A stretch of 64,000 nt of DNA from Bosea sp. AS-1 (GCF_002220095.1 NZ_CP022372.1:2886501-2950500), one strand, 5' to 3'; positions 30,235 to 41,793 are shown, numbered from the stretch's first letter. Program-made: numbers and translations. Notes: generated by a model not told the origin, from the sequence alone.

Positions 30235-32142
30235 GTGATTCCGTCGATCGCCACGGTCTGCGTTTCAGGAACGCTTCAGGAAAAACTCGAGGCCATCGCG
30301 GCCGCCGGCTTCACGGCGGTCGAGATCTTCGAAAACGACCTGATCGCCTTTCCGGGCTCTCCGGCCGAGATTCGGCGCATTTGCGCCGACCTCGGATTGC
30401 AGATCGTCACCTGCCAACCTTTCCGCGATTTCGAGGGCATGCCGGAGGGCCGCCGGCAGCGCGTCTTCGACCGGGCCGAGCGCAAGTTCGACTTGCTTCA
30501 GGAACTCGGCACCGACCTGCTCTTCGTCTGCTCCAATACATCGCCCGAGGCACTGGCGGGCATCGATCGGCTTGCCGCCGATTTCGCCGAGCTCGGCGAG
30601 CGGGCAGGGCGGCGCGGGCTCAAGGTCGGCTTCGAGGCGTTGGCCTGGGGCCGCCACGTCTTCGACTACCGCGACGCCTGGGAGATCGTGCGGAGGGCCA
30701 ACCGGCCGGAGGTCGGGATCGTGCTCGATTCCTTCCATATCCTGGCCCGCGGGCTCGATCTCTCGGCGATCGGAACGATTCCGCGCGACAAGATTTCGAT
30801 GGTGCAGATGGCAGATGCGCCGCTGCTGCAGATGGACCCGCTCTCATGGAGCCGGCACTGGCGCTGCCTGCCGGGGCAGGGTGATCTCGATCTCGCAGGA
30901 TTCATGCGTGCCCTGGTCTCGACCGGCTATGACGGCGTGCTCTCGCTTGAAATCTTCAACGACCGCTTCCGCGCCGGTTCGGCCCGCTCGGTTGCGCTCG
31001 ACGGGCATCGCTCGCTGATCTGGCTGCTCGATGAGACGGCCCGGCAGACGGCCAAGCCCGTGCCCGGTGCGGTGCCAATGCCTCCGCCGGGGCCCGTCGA
31101 GGCCGTGGAATTCATTGAGTTCGCGGTTTCGGAAGCCGAGCGGCCAGGTTTCGAGAGGTTGCTGCGCGCGCTGGGCTTCCGCCGGGCTGGCGCGCATCGC
31201 TCGAAGGATGTCGATCTTTGGAGCCAGGGCGATATCCGCATCGTGCTCAACAGCGAGGCCGACGGCTTCGCCCACAGCTATCAGATCACCCACGGCACCT
31301 CTGTCTGCGCGCTGGCGCTGCGCGTGCCGGACGCACAGGCTGCAATCAACCGGGCCAAGGCGCTGCTCGATGTGCCGCATGCGGGCGCGGTGGGGCCGGG
31401 CGAACTCGATATCCCGGCCGTGCGCGGGCTTGGCGGCAGCCTGGTCTATTTCCTGGATCGCGCCTCCGCGCTCGGACGATGGTCTGAGGTCGATTTCGAG
31501 GCCACGGACGAAACCGCGGCCGATGCCGGCCTGATCGCCGTCGACCATGTCTCGCAGAGCATGCAGTACGAGGAGATGCTGACCTGGCTGCTATTCTATT
31601 CGTCGCTGTTCGCGACGCGGAAGGCACCTAGCCAGGCCGTGCTCGATCCGGGTGGCGTGGTCCAGAGCCAGGTCATCGAGAGCGGCCTCGACGGCAAGAC
31701 TGGCGACGGCTTGCGGCTCATCCTCAACGGCTCGCAGAGCCACCGGACGCTCTCGGCCCGCTTCATCACCGACTTCTTCGGCTCCGGCGTGCAGCACATC
31801 GCCTTCGCGACCGACGACATCGCGACGACGGTCGAGCGGCTTGTCGCGAACGGCGTCGCGATGCTGCCGATCCCAGAGAACTATTATGACGACCTCGAAG
31901 CGCGCTCCGATCTCTCACCCGCGGAAATCGACCGGCTCAAGGCGCTGAACATCCTCCATGACAGCGATGCAGGCGGCAGTTTTCGACAAGCTTATACGCA
32001 GACGCTCGATGGCGGGCTGTTCTTCGAGATCGTCCAGCGCGATGGCTATGCCGGCTATGGCGCTGCCAACGCCGGGATCCGCCTGACCGCGCAGGCGAGG
32101 CTGGCACGGCCAATCAGCATGCCGGCACTCGGACACGGCTGA
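30235..32142 (+). CDS. quiC: Two-domain 3-dehydroshikimate dehydratase (QsuB/QuiC type)
   Basis: Converts 3-dehydroshikimate to protocatechuate, feeding the dioxygenase encoded upstream. In 635 residues two folds are joined. Residues about 1-280 are an AP-endonuclease-2/xylose-isomerase-like TIM barrel (AIAAAGFTAVEIFENDLIAF, KVGFEALAWGRHVFDYRDAW, VLDSFHILARG, GVLSLEIFNDRFRAG). The rest is a double VOC module resembling 4-hydroxyphenylpyruvate dioxygenase (IAVDHVSQSMQ, GVQHIAFATDDIATTV, GGLFFEIVQRDGYAGYGAAN). I chose GTG 30235 because GGGAGG lies eight bases upstream; an in-frame TTG at 30205 inside the pcaJ stop is less likely. Substrate is by family and context. Confidence 0.88.
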   Translation: MIPSIATVCVSGTLQEKLEAIAAAGFTAVEIFENDLIAFPGSPAEIRRICADLGLQIVTCQPFRDFEGMPEGRRQRVFDRAERKFDLLQELGTDLLFVCSNTSPEALAGIDRLAADFAELGERAGRRGLKVGFEALAWGRHVFDYRDAWEIVRRANRPEVGIVLDSFHILARGLDLSAIGTIPRDKISMVQMADAPLLQMDPLSWSRHWRCLPGQGDLDLAGFMRALVSTGYDGVLSLEIFNDRFRAGSARSVALDGHRSLIWLLDETARQTAKPVPGAVPMPPPGPVEAVEFIEFAVSEAERPGFERLLRALGFRRAGAHRSKDVDLWSQGDIRIVLNSEADGFAHSYQITHGTSVCALALRVPDAQAAINRAKALLDVPHAGAVGPGELDIPAVRGLGGSLVYFLDRASALGRWSEVDFEATDETAADAGLIAVDHVSQSMQYEEMLTWLLFYSSLFATRKAPSQAVLDPGGVVQSQVIESGLDGKTGDGLRLILNGSQSHRTLSARFITDFFGSGVQHIAFATDDIATTVERLVANGVAMLPIPENYYDDLEARSDLSPAEIDRLKALNILHDSDAGGSFRQAYTQTLDGGLFFEIVQRDGYAGYGAANAGIRLTAQARLARPISMPALGHG

Positions 32143-32404
32143 AGCCTCGTTTGCACTGGCGCCACACGCGGGGAGCCCGGGTGACGCCATTTGTCGACTG
32201 ATGTCTCATTGGATCCACGGCTTCTCGTGGATGGCATCCAGCGCGTCCATTGTGGCGGAGGGGGCCTATATTCGATTCGCATAAGACATATTATGGAACT
32301 AAAATGCGAGTGGGACGCTGCTGCGTTCCGTCCTGGCTTTCCTTCGACCGAACGAAGGTCGATCGATCACAAACCGGATGCTGCAGGCTGAAACGGCTCC
32401 CAGG

Positions 32405-32797
32405 CTAAGGCAGGTAAGCGAACAGGCCGGTGGGTACGCCTCGGAAAAGAGAGATTGTGCCAGCGCCAGCAACAGCCAGGGCAAAGAAGCCACCCGCCAT
32501 GGTCACGTTCTTCAGAAGCTCCGTGATGTTGCTCCTGTGGGCGTCATAGCCTGTGACGAGACACCAGAGCCCCAGCAAGACGCTCGCGGTGCGCACTGGA
32601 TATCCAACGACGACGGCGAGTCCCCCGACAAGCTCGCAGAAGCCGATCAGATAGGCGAAGAAGACGGCATCTGGCAGACCGAGCGCTTGCAGGCCCGGGA
32701 CAAGCTTGGCCTCACCGCCACGCAGCTTCAGGATCCCCCAAACGATGAACGGCACGCCCAGAAACAGCCGTGCGATGACAAGACCTTCGTCGAACAT
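32405..32797 (-). CDS. DoxX family membrane protein
   Basis: A 130-residue four-helix inner-membrane protein of the DoxX family. Hydrophobic segments: IARLFLGVPFIVWGILKL, FFAYLIGFCELVGGLAVVVG, TASVLLGLWCLVTG and MAGGFFALAVAGAGTI. Family members are linked to thiosulfate:quinone oxidoreductase, thiol stress and redox metabolism, but most are unassigned. GGGGGA lies before ATG 32797. It sits about 100 bases after the encapsulin gene on the same strand and converges with the catabolic operon; the 262 bases in between show no gene. Confidence 0.85.
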   Translation of the reverse strand: MFDEGLVIARLFLGVPFIVWGILKLRGGEAKLVPGLQALGLPDAVFFAYLIGFCELVGGLAVVVGYPVRTASVLLGLWCLVTGYDAHRSNITELLKNVTMAGGFFALAVAGAGTISLFRGVPTGLFAYLP

Positions 32798-32903
32798 ATT
32801 GATTTCCCCCAACATTCTCTGACGATCATCGCAGCAGAAGATCTTGTGCTCTGTCCCTTGCGGCCCTGTCTTCGCTGGGCTGTGCGGACGGGGCTTGGCC
32901 TTG

Positions 32904-33710
32904 CTACTTGCCTTGCGCCGCGAGGGCGACGGCGGCTTCCGAGGTGAGCATGCGGAAGGTGAAGCTCTCCTGCAGGTAGAGCTCGACCGTCGTGGCGCTG
33001 TGGCTGAGATAGCCGATCGAGATGTCCTGGCCGAGATCGAGCTCGAAATCGCCGCCGCGCGTGGTCAGCACGAAGCCGCCCTGGATCGCCGGCGCCCAGA
33101 TCACCCCGCCATCGACGATGCGCTCGACATGGTGGAAGATCGGGTAGCCGTCGTCGCTGCCGCCGCTCGCGGCCCGATAGGCCTCGCCGCCCAGCACCAG
33201 CGCATAGGGCCCGTTGCAGCCGGCGAGCTTGAGTTCGCTCAGCGCCCGGGCGACCGCCTCCGGATAGGCGTCGAGCTTGGCCGGCAGCGCCACCGCGGCA
33301 TTGCTGCTGCCGGCGCGGATGCCGCCGATCCCGGCCGCGGCATAGCCCTCGAACACCGCCCGGTCCTCGGCGAAGGCGATCGTCCTGGCGGCATCCTTCA
33401 CCGGCTGCCAGTTCGAGTCGTTCGCGCCGCGCTCGACATCGTCGACCGCCTGCCGCGTCAGCGTGAAGGGCACGCGCAGCTCGACCAGGGCTTGCGCCTC
33501 GCGCAGCAGCGAGCGGATGCCCGCGCCCGGCGCCTCGATCGGCCTGGTATGGCCCGTCCCGGCCGCGGCATAGGCCGGCCCCTTCGGCCCGACCACGTCG
33601 ACGACGCGCCGCGCCGCCAGATAGCGCTTCAGCGTGCGCGAGGCCTCGTCCTCGATCTGCGCCCAGGCGGCATCCGAGATGGGAGCGAGCTCCCGGTGCA
33701 GATTATTCAT
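32904..33710 (-). CDS. Encapsulin shell protein (family 1, linocin M18-like)
   Basis: Self-assembles into an icosahedral protein nanocompartment with an HK97-type fold. The 268 residues show the family 1 start MNNLHRELAPISDAAWAQIE, then EASRTLKRYLAARRVVDVVG, the RVPFTLTRQAVDDVERGAND block and the end ATTVELYLQESFTFRMLTSE. Family length is about 265. The gene overlaps the DyP peroxidase gene by 8 bases, so shell and cargo are translationally coupled. By family knowledge the shell encloses the peroxidase and protects the cell against oxidative or related stress. No protease-like active site is expected. Confidence 0.95.
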   Translation of the reverse strand: MNNLHRELAPISDAAWAQIEDEASRTLKRYLAARRVVDVVGPKGPAYAAAGTGHTRPIEAPGAGIRSLLREAQALVELRVPFTLTRQAVDDVERGANDSNWQPVKDAARTIAFAEDRAVFEGYAAAGIGGIRAGSSNAAVALPAKLDAYPEAVARALSELKLAGCNGPYALVLGGEAYRAASGGSDDGYPIFHHVERIVDGGVIWAPAIQGGFVLTTRGGDFELDLGQDISIGYLSHSATTVELYLQESFTFRMLTSEAAVALAAQGK

Positions 33711-34779
33711 GGCCTGCCTCTTCCTTCAGGGAGCCGATGCCGAGCGAGCCGTCGCCGGACGATCTGGATGGGGAAGCCGCCGGCGCCGGCGCGGACGCGT
33801 CAGGGGCCGGCGCGGCGGTCTCCGGCGCGGCCATCTCCGGCGTGACGGCGTCGAGGAAGGTCGCGGTCGGCACGAAGAACAGCGAGCCGGTGACCGCGCG
33901 GCTGAAATCGAGCAGCCGGTCGTAATTGCCCGGCGGCGAGCCGACGAACATGTTCTCCAGCATGCGCTCGATCCGGCGCGGCGTGCGGCAATAGCCGATG
34001 AAATAGGTGCCGAACTCGGCGCTGCCGACTTTGCCGAAGGGCATGTTGTCGCGCAGGATGTCGACCGGCTCGCCATCCTCGGTGAGGCTGGTCAGGACAT
34101 TGTGGGCATAGGGCTTCTTGACCGCGTCCGCCTGCTCGATGTCGGAGAGCTTGTAGCGGCCGATGATGTTCTCCTGCTCCTCGACCGGCACCCGGTTCCA
34201 GCCGGGAAGGTCGTGCAGGTACTTCTGGACGATGACGTAGCTGCCGCCGGCGAAGGCCGGGTCCTCCGCGTCGATCAGGGTGGCGCGGATGGCGTCCGGC
34301 CCGGCCGGGTTCTCGGTGCCGTCGACGAAGCCGATCAGGTCGCGGTCGTCGAAATAGTTGAAGCCGTGGACCTCGTCGACGGTGGTCACCGCGCCGTCGA
34401 GCCGGGCCATGATCTCCTTGGCCAGCTCGAAGCACAGGTCCATCCGCCTGGTCGCGCGGATGTGGAACAGGATGTCGCCCGGGGTCGAGACGGCGTGATG
34501 CACGCCGCGGATCTCCTGGAACGGATGCAGCTCCTGCGGCCGCGGCCCGTCGAACAGCCGGTCCCAGGCTTCCGAGCCGAAGGCCATGACGCAGGACAGA
34601 TTGCCCTGGAGATCGCGGAAGCCGACCGCCCGCAGCAGCGACGACAGGTCGGCGCACAGCTCCCGCACCGTCGCCTCGGGGCCGCGGCCCGGATCGATCG
34701 TCACGACCAGGAACAGCGCCGAACGCGTCAGCGTCGCCATGACCGGCTGCGAAATCACGGATGGCAGACCTCTATCCAT
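33703..34779 (-). CDS. DyP-type heme peroxidase, encapsulin cargo
   Basis: A 358-residue dye-decolourising peroxidase. The FVDGTENPAG motif has catalytic Asp153, the likely proximal heme ligand is His226 in KKPYAHNVLTSL and the distal Arg243 lies in DILRDNMPFG. After the catalytic domain comes a linker rich in Ala, Pro and Ser (about residues 310-340). The encapsulin targeting peptide DGSLGIGSLK follows at residues 343-352, essentially the classic mycobacterial and brevibacterial tag. ATG 34779 gives an N-terminus (SQPVMATLTRSALFLVVTI) that lines up with known DyPs; 34740 is an alternative. The stop lies within the encapsulin gene start. Confidence 0.95.
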   Translation of the reverse strand: MDRGLPSVISQPVMATLTRSALFLVVTIDPGRGPEATVRELCADLSSLLRAVGFRDLQGNLSCVMAFGSEAWDRLFDGPRPQELHPFQEIRGVHHAVSTPGDILFHIRATRRMDLCFELAKEIMARLDGAVTTVDEVHGFNYFDDRDLIGFVDGTENPAGPDAIRATLIDAEDPAFAGGSYVIVQKYLHDLPGWNRVPVEEQENIIGRYKLSDIEQADAVKKPYAHNVLTSLTEDGEPVDILRDNMPFGKVGSAEFGTYFIGYCRTPRRIERMLENMFVGSPPGNYDRLLDFSRAVTGSLFFVPTATFLDAVTPEMAAPETAAPAPDASAPAPAASPSRSSGDGSLGIGSLKEEAGHE

Positions 34780-34924
34780 GGACGACCCGTTTTTGACCCT
34801 TAACAGCGATGGTTCAATGTCATGCCGCCAGCGGCTGTGGCCGGTTGCGGACTGGGCGGCCAGGCCGCGCGGCAAGGAGCTCGATGGCTTGCCCCTGCCC
34901 CCGGGAGCTGGCGCCGGGGTGGTT

Positions 34925-35119
34925 TCAATCCATGTCGCGGAAGGCGTGGCCGGCGCTGGCGACGCCTTCGATCACGCTCGGCGGCAGCAAATCCGCCGCA
35001 GCGGTTCCGCCGAAGATCCACTCCTTCGGATCAGCGAAATCCGGGAGCTTCGCACCGCTGGCGACATAAAGGCCGATCGCCGGCTTCTTCGCATTGAGAT
35101 AGAGGTCGTATTGCTGCAT
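34925..35119 (-). CDS. Small conserved protein, unknown function
   Basis: Not recognised with confidence. The 64-residue product (starting MQQYDLYLNAKKPAIGLYVA) is acidic, has no signal or membrane segment, and contains FADPKEWIFGG. It resembles other short hypothetical proteins of Hyphomicrobiales. ATG 35119 has GGGAGG nine bases upstream, which makes it a likely real gene. It lies between the DUF2171 gene and the peroxidase on the same strand and may be part of that transcription unit. Confidence 0.6.
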   Translation of the reverse strand: MQQYDLYLNAKKPAIGLYVASGAKLPDFADPKEWIFGGTAAADLLPPSVIEGVASAGHAFRDMD

Positions 35120-35184
35120 CGCACCGGTCCTCCCGCAACGATAAGGACCGCGATCACCCGGGCGGGCCACCGCGGCCGAGGGCA

Positions 35185-35439
35185 TCACAGGCTGACCGGC
35201 TTGCCGGACGGCTCCTCCTCCAGCGTCACGGCGATGTCGGCATTGGCGGAGAGCCGCACCTTGTCGCCTTCGACGCCGGCAACGAAGCCGAGCTCGATGT
35301 AATGATGATGACCTTCATGCCGGCCATAGGCGTCGCTCTTCTTGAGCTTGATGCGGCCGCCCTCGACCCGGTCGACCGTCCCGACATGGACCCCGTCCGC
35401 CCCGATGACCTCCATGTTCTCCCTGACCTTGTCCTGCAT
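35185..35439 (-). CDS. DUF2171 domain protein
   Basis: An 84-residue protein of the DUF2171 family: DKVRENMEVIGADGVHVGTV followed by GRIKLKKSDAYGRHEGHHHYI, a small beta-rich fold with a His-rich HEGHHHYIE loop. Proteins of this family are frequent in alphaproteobacterial stress and plasmid-borne regions; their function is not known. It is first of the row DUF2171, 64-residue protein, DyP, encapsulin on the minus strand, spaced by 65 and 145 bases. The position may indicate co-expression under stress. Confidence 0.85.
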   Translation of the reverse strand: MQDKVRENMEVIGADGVHVGTVDRVEGGRIKLKKSDAYGRHEGHHHYIELGFVAGVEGDKVRLSANADIAVTLEEEPSGKPVSL

Positions 35440-35528
35440 CCTGAAGCCCTCCTCCGTTAAAAACCGCCCGTATTGAAAACCGTGCCCGTTGGAACTGGCG
35501 ATGGGTCGAAATCCTGATTTTCGCCTGT

Positions 35529-38144
<2,616 letters not shown>

Positions 38145-38258
38145 GGAATAGCCTTCCGGAACAATACTGACCAAGGCTGATACCAGCGCTGCGGTCTCGC
38201 CCTGTCAATCTCGGGCGACGATCTGCTGCGAAAGGCTACGACCCTGCCAAGGCATCCG

Positions 38259-38274
38259 AGCAACCGACATGCCA
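38259..38274 (-). promoter_or_regulatory. Sigma-54 type promoter of clpB
   Basis: Minus-strand TGGCATG-TCGG-TTGCT matches the sigma-54 consensus TGGCACG-N4-TTGCW, with GG and GC exactly 10 bases apart. Transcription would begin near 38248, leaving about 104 bases of leader before clpB. The paired GGACA-N3-TGTCC boxes are centred 72 and 95 bases upstream of the -12 GC. Confidence 0.82.
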
Positions 38275-38326
38275 AAACCAGGTGCGAATGAAATCAAAAG
38301 GATAAAGGAGAGCGCTGTCAGTTGCC

Positions 38327-38362
38327 GGACAAACTGTCGGGAGTGGCGAGGACAATCTGTCC
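38327..38362. promoter_or_regulatory. Paired GGACA-N3-TGTCC boxes upstream of clpB
   Basis: Two 13-bp boxes, GGACAAACTGTCG (38327-38339) and GGACAATCTGTCC (38350-38362), have centres 23 bases apart. They lie just past the histidine kinase stop and upstream of the clpB sigma-54 promoter. The same pair recurs at 46630, 48685 and 56014 with the same distance to a -24/-12 element, so they are read as upstream activator sites for an NtrC-type protein. Confidence 0.82.
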
Positions 38363-38378
38363 ATCTCGTCCGGCATCA

Positions 38379-40403
38379 TCACCGGGCCGCGGGCAGCCAG
38401 ACGGTGAAGGTCGTCCCGGCGCCCGGTCCGCTCGCCACCGAGATCTTTCCACCCTGACGCGTCGTGAGCATCTGGCTGATCGAGAGTCCGAGTCCGGTTC
38501 CCTCCCGCCGCTTCGTCGTGAAGAATGGATCGAAGACCTTCTGCATCACCTCTGAGCTCATGCCGGCCCCAGTGTCAGAAACCTGAATGGCGACGCCGGC
38601 CTCCCCATCCATATCGCTGTCGAATGTGCGCAGGGTGAGGACCCCGCCATCGGGCATCGCGTGGATGGCGTTGACGATGAGATTGACCAGCACCTGCTGA
38701 AACTCGGTCCGATTCATCATGATCGGGTGCAGCGCCCTATCCTCACGCTCCACGGAGATCGTGCTTTTTCTCAGGAGATGCTGAACCAGCGGCAGCGTAT
38801 CGGAAATTGCGCCGGCTACCGCATACTGCTCGGTATAGCCGGAATACTCTTGCGGTTTCGCGAACTGCAGCAGCTTCGTCACCATCTCCGTGATGCGGTC
38901 CATCTGCTGCTCGATGAGGCGGAATTCCGTCCGCGCCTGCTCGGCCTCGGTCCCCATGAGCTGGCGGATCACCTCCAGATTGCCCTGCATGACGGCAATG
39001 GGGTTGTTGATCTCGTGCGCGACACCGGCGGTGATTTCGCCGATCGCTGCAAGCTTCTCCGACATGACGAGCTGCCGTGTCGTCGTCTCGAGCTGCGTCG
39101 TCGTAAGCTGCAGGGCTTGCGCCCTTTCCTCGACGCGCTGGTTGAGTTCATCGTTCCATTGCCTGAGCTCGGCGTCGCGCTCCTGCACCAGATCAAGCAA
39201 GCGGTCTAGATGAAGCGCGACCTGCCCGATCTCGTCTGTCTTGGTGGCAAGGCCGGTTCGGGCCGAGAGGTCGCCGCCTTCGACCCGGGCAACAATATCG
39301 CCCATGCGCTCCAACGGCCGGAAGATGTCGCCGGCCCAGTGCAGGAACAGCGGCACGGTGGCGAACACGGCGACAAGGAAGGCGGCTGCAATCGCCAGCA
39401 AGGCTTCCTGCTTGGCTTGGGTGAAAGGCTTTTCCAGGAATCCGGCATAGAGCATGCCGACACGACGGTCGTAGCTATCGATGATCGGCTCGTAGGCCGA
39501 GACATACCAATCATCGACGACGAAGGCGCTGTCGCGCCAGACGCGCCCCTCGTCGAGCACGGCGTGGCGAACCTGCGCCGAGACCCGCGTTCCGATCGCC
39601 CTTTGCCCCTCGAACATGCGTACATTGGTGCTGACGCGAACATCGCCGAGAAACAAGGTCACCGTACCCTGACTGCCTTCAGGCAGGCCGGAGTCGTGAT
39701 AGATTAAGTCATTGATGCCATCGACGAAGGCGAGGTTCCGGTTCAGCAGAACGCCGCCGACCAGAGCGCCGGGCCTGCCATCGGGCAGCTTCAAGGGGCT
39801 CGCGGCGTGCAGGACCAGTCCGCGCGGCTCGGCGGAAAGATCGCTAGGAGCGCTTCCGGCCGTGGGAATGATCTCGACGCGTGCCCGCGAGGCCAGCGCG
39901 GGCGAGAGCGCAGCCAGATCCGTTTCCGCGAAGACATCGAGGCCGACCTTGGCGTGCCCCTGCAAAGCGGAGGTAACGATCGGCCAATTCGTTCGGACCG
40001 AAGCTGAGACCATCGAAGGGCCGCTGGCGACGACTCTCCCGTCCTCGGCGACAACGTAGAGGAAATCGAACCCGCGCCCTGCGGCGACCACCGACAGGAA
40101 TTCTGCCAGCCCTCCATCGATGCCGTCTCTCTTGCGCAGCAACTCCTGGAAACGAGCCGCCTCGGTCACCGAAACGAGGTGGTCTTCCGTCGTATCGCGG
40201 ATCCGGGCCAGGTACTGGTGCGCGATGGTCAGATCGTCATTGACCTTCGACAGCATCATCGCATTGAAGCGGGCGTTCCATCGGTAGATTCCGATGCCCA
40301 ATAGTAGCGGCAGGATGACCAGCATCGGCACGAGCGCGATCGCCAGCAGGCGATAGCGGACCGACCGGCTTCGAAGCCCCCTCCCCGCGACCTCGCTAGA
40401 CAT
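38379..40403 (-). CDS. Sensor histidine kinase with periplasmic cache-type domain
   Basis: A 674-residue membrane kinase. Transmembrane 1 is about residues 18-40. A large periplasmic sensor region of roughly 290 residues follows (cache-like: DFLYVVAEDGRVVASG, later RRVGMLYAGFLEKPF). TM2 is about 335-358, then a HAMP (FRPLERMGDIVARVEGGDL) and a coiled coil. The dimerisation/phosphoacceptor helix carries His463 in AGVAHEINNPIAV. The catalytic domain has the N box around 574-587 and DTGAGM at 610-615. The start overlaps the response-regulator stop by 8 bases, so the two form one operon and a cognate pair. The sensed signal is unknown; the set of target genes suggests envelope or proteotoxic stress. 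Confidence 0.93.
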   Translation of the reverse strand: MSSEVAGRGLRSRSVRYRLLAIALVPMLVILPLLLGIGIYRWNARFNAMMLSKVNDDLTIAHQYLARIRDTTEDHLVSVTEAARFQELLRKRDGIDGGLAEFLSVVAAGRGFDFLYVVAEDGRVVASGPSMVSASVRTNWPIVTSALQGHAKVGLDVFAETDLAALSPALASRARVEIIPTAGSAPSDLSAEPRGLVLHAASPLKLPDGRPGALVGGVLLNRNLAFVDGINDLIYHDSGLPEGSQGTVTLFLGDVRVSTNVRMFEGQRAIGTRVSAQVRHAVLDEGRVWRDSAFVVDDWYVSAYEPIIDSYDRRVGMLYAGFLEKPFTQAKQEALLAIAAAFLVAVFATVPLFLHWAGDIFRPLERMGDIVARVEGGDLSARTGLATKTDEIGQVALHLDRLLDLVQERDAELRQWNDELNQRVEERAQALQLTTTQLETTTRQLVMSEKLAAIGEITAGVAHEINNPIAVMQGNLEVIRQLMGTEAEQARTEFRLIEQQMDRITEMVTKLLQFAKPQEYSGYTEQYAVAGAISDTLPLVQHLLRKSTISVEREDRALHPIMMNRTEFQQVLVNLIVNAIHAMPDGGVLTLRTFDSDMDGEAGVAIQVSDTGAGMSSEVMQKVFDPFFTTKRREGTGLGLSISQMLTTRQGGKISVASGPGAGTTFTVWLPAAR

Positions 40404-41793
40404 TCCAGCTGACGCATTTGCGGTCGATGGTCTTGCGCGAAATGCCCAGCCGGCGCGCCGCCTCCTCGCGATCGCCGCCCACTTCCCGGAGCACCGCAAG
40501 AATATGGCGCCGCTCGACATCGGCCAGCGTCTGCCGTCCGGTTTCGCCCGGAATTTCGCGCCGGTCGACGCCGCTGCCGAGGTCTGCGGGGAACGCGCCG
40601 AGGATCACGGTCCGCTCGATGAGGTTGCGCAGCTCTCGGATATTTCCGGGCCAGTCATAGCGCCGGAGCATGGCGCGGATCGGCTCGTCGATGGCGATGG
40701 GAGGCATGCCCAGCTGCCGCGGGAATTCGCGCATGAACATCGATGCGAATTCCAGCACGTCATCGCCGCGGTCACGCAGTGGCGGCAGGGCGATCTGCAC
40801 GACGTTGATTCGGAAATAGAGATCGGCACGGAACGCTCCTTCTTCGACACGCCGCTCCAGATCGGCGTTGGTCGCGAAGATGAAGCGGGCGTCGAAGGGA
40901 ACCTCGCGCTCTGATCCGACGGGCCGGACTCGGCGATCCTCCAGCACGCGCAACAGCTTGCTCTGCAGCGGGAAAGGCAGATCGCCGATCTCGTCGAGAA
41001 AGATGGTGCCGCCATGGGCATGCATGAACAGCCCTTCGCGCGCGCGCCCTGCGCTAGTGAAGGCTCCCTTGAGATGGCCGAACAGCTCGCTCTCGATCAT
41101 GTCTGCGGGAATCGCGCCGCAATTGACCGGCACGAACAGCTTGTCGGCACGAGTCGAGAGCGCGTGGATCGAGCGCGCGACAACCTCCTTGCCGGTCCCC
41201 GACATGCCCGTCAGCAGCACCGAAGTCGGCAGCGGCGCCACCCTGGCGACGGTGTCGCGGACAAGCTGGATCGCTTTGGAGTTGCCGAACAGCCTGTCAC
41301 CGAGGGGTTGGTGACCCGGCAACCGCAGTTCCTGGCGCAACACGTCGTTCTCGCGCTGCAGCCGTGCACGGTCGAGGCAGCGAGAAACCGCATTGAGCAA
41401 CTGGTTCGAGCGGAAAGGCTTGAGGATGAAGTCCACGGCTCCGGCCCGCAAGGCACCGATCGCGGTTTCCAGATCGGCATAGGCAGTCATCAGGATAACG
41501 TCGGAAAAGAAGCCTGTGGCACGCTGCTCGGCCAACCAGTCCAACCCGTTCTGCCCCTGCATAATGTTGTCGAGGATCACCACGTCGAAGCTCTGTTCGT
41601 CGACCTTGCGGGACGCCTCCTTGGCGTTCGCAGCCTCCTCGATCCGCTTGCAACGCGGTCCCAGAAGCTTGACGAGGAAGTTGCGCATTCCGGGCTCGTC
41701 ATCGACGACCAGGATCGACGCCTCGGCCAGCCACGGACCGAACTCGGGATCGGCGGAAAGCTCCTTCTTGACCCGGCTTTGCTCCAGCGACAT
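40396..41793 (-). CDS. Sigma-54-dependent response regulator (NtrC family)
   Basis: A 465-residue enhancer-binding protein. The receiver domain is about residues 25-135, with Asp31/Asp32, phosphoacceptor Asp75 in VVILDNIMQGQ and Lys125 in ILKPF. The AAA+ domain has Walker A GMSGTGKE near residue 196 and Walker B FLDEIG at 265-270. The Fis-type helix-turn-helix is near the C-terminus (EEAARRLGISRKTIDRKC). The sigma-54 contact loop reads GAFTSA (residues 243-248) in place of GAFTGA. The start ATG 41793 is chosen; GTG 41838 is possible. It is the first gene of an operon with the kinase. Four paired-palindrome sigma-54 promoters in this window are its likely targets. Confidence 0.94.
   Translation of the reverse strand: MSLEQSRVKKELSADPEFGPWLAEASILVVDDEPGMRNFLVKLLGPRCKRIEEAANAKEASRKVDEQSFDVVILDNIMQGQNGLDWLAEQRATGFFSDVILMTAYADLETAIGALRAGAVDFILKPFRSNQLLNAVSRCLDRARLQRENDVLRQELRLPGHQPLGDRLFGNSKAIQLVRDTVARVAPLPTSVLLTGMSGTGKEVVARSIHALSTRADKLFVPVNCGAIPADMIESELFGHLKGAFTSAGRAREGLFMHAHGGTIFLDEIGDLPFPLQSKLLRVLEDRRVRPVGSEREVPFDARFIFATNADLERRVEEGAFRADLYFRINVVQIALPPLRDRGDDVLEFASMFMREFPRQLGMPPIAIDEPIRAMLRRYDWPGNIRELRNLIERTVILGAFPADLGSGVDRREIPGETGRQTLADVERRHILAVLREVGGDREEAARRLGISRKTIDRKCVSWNV

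Noticed and set aside
32191..32391. Short plus-strand frame in the gap after the dehydroshikimate dehydratase gene
   Set aside because: 66 codons, no ribosome site, no similarity, and located between two convergent genes.
38327..38362. The GGACA-N3-TGTCC pairs as REP-like repeats or simple terminators
   Set aside because: Two of the four pairs cannot fold into one stem, and all four keep the same distance to a -24/-12 element, which repeats or terminators would not.
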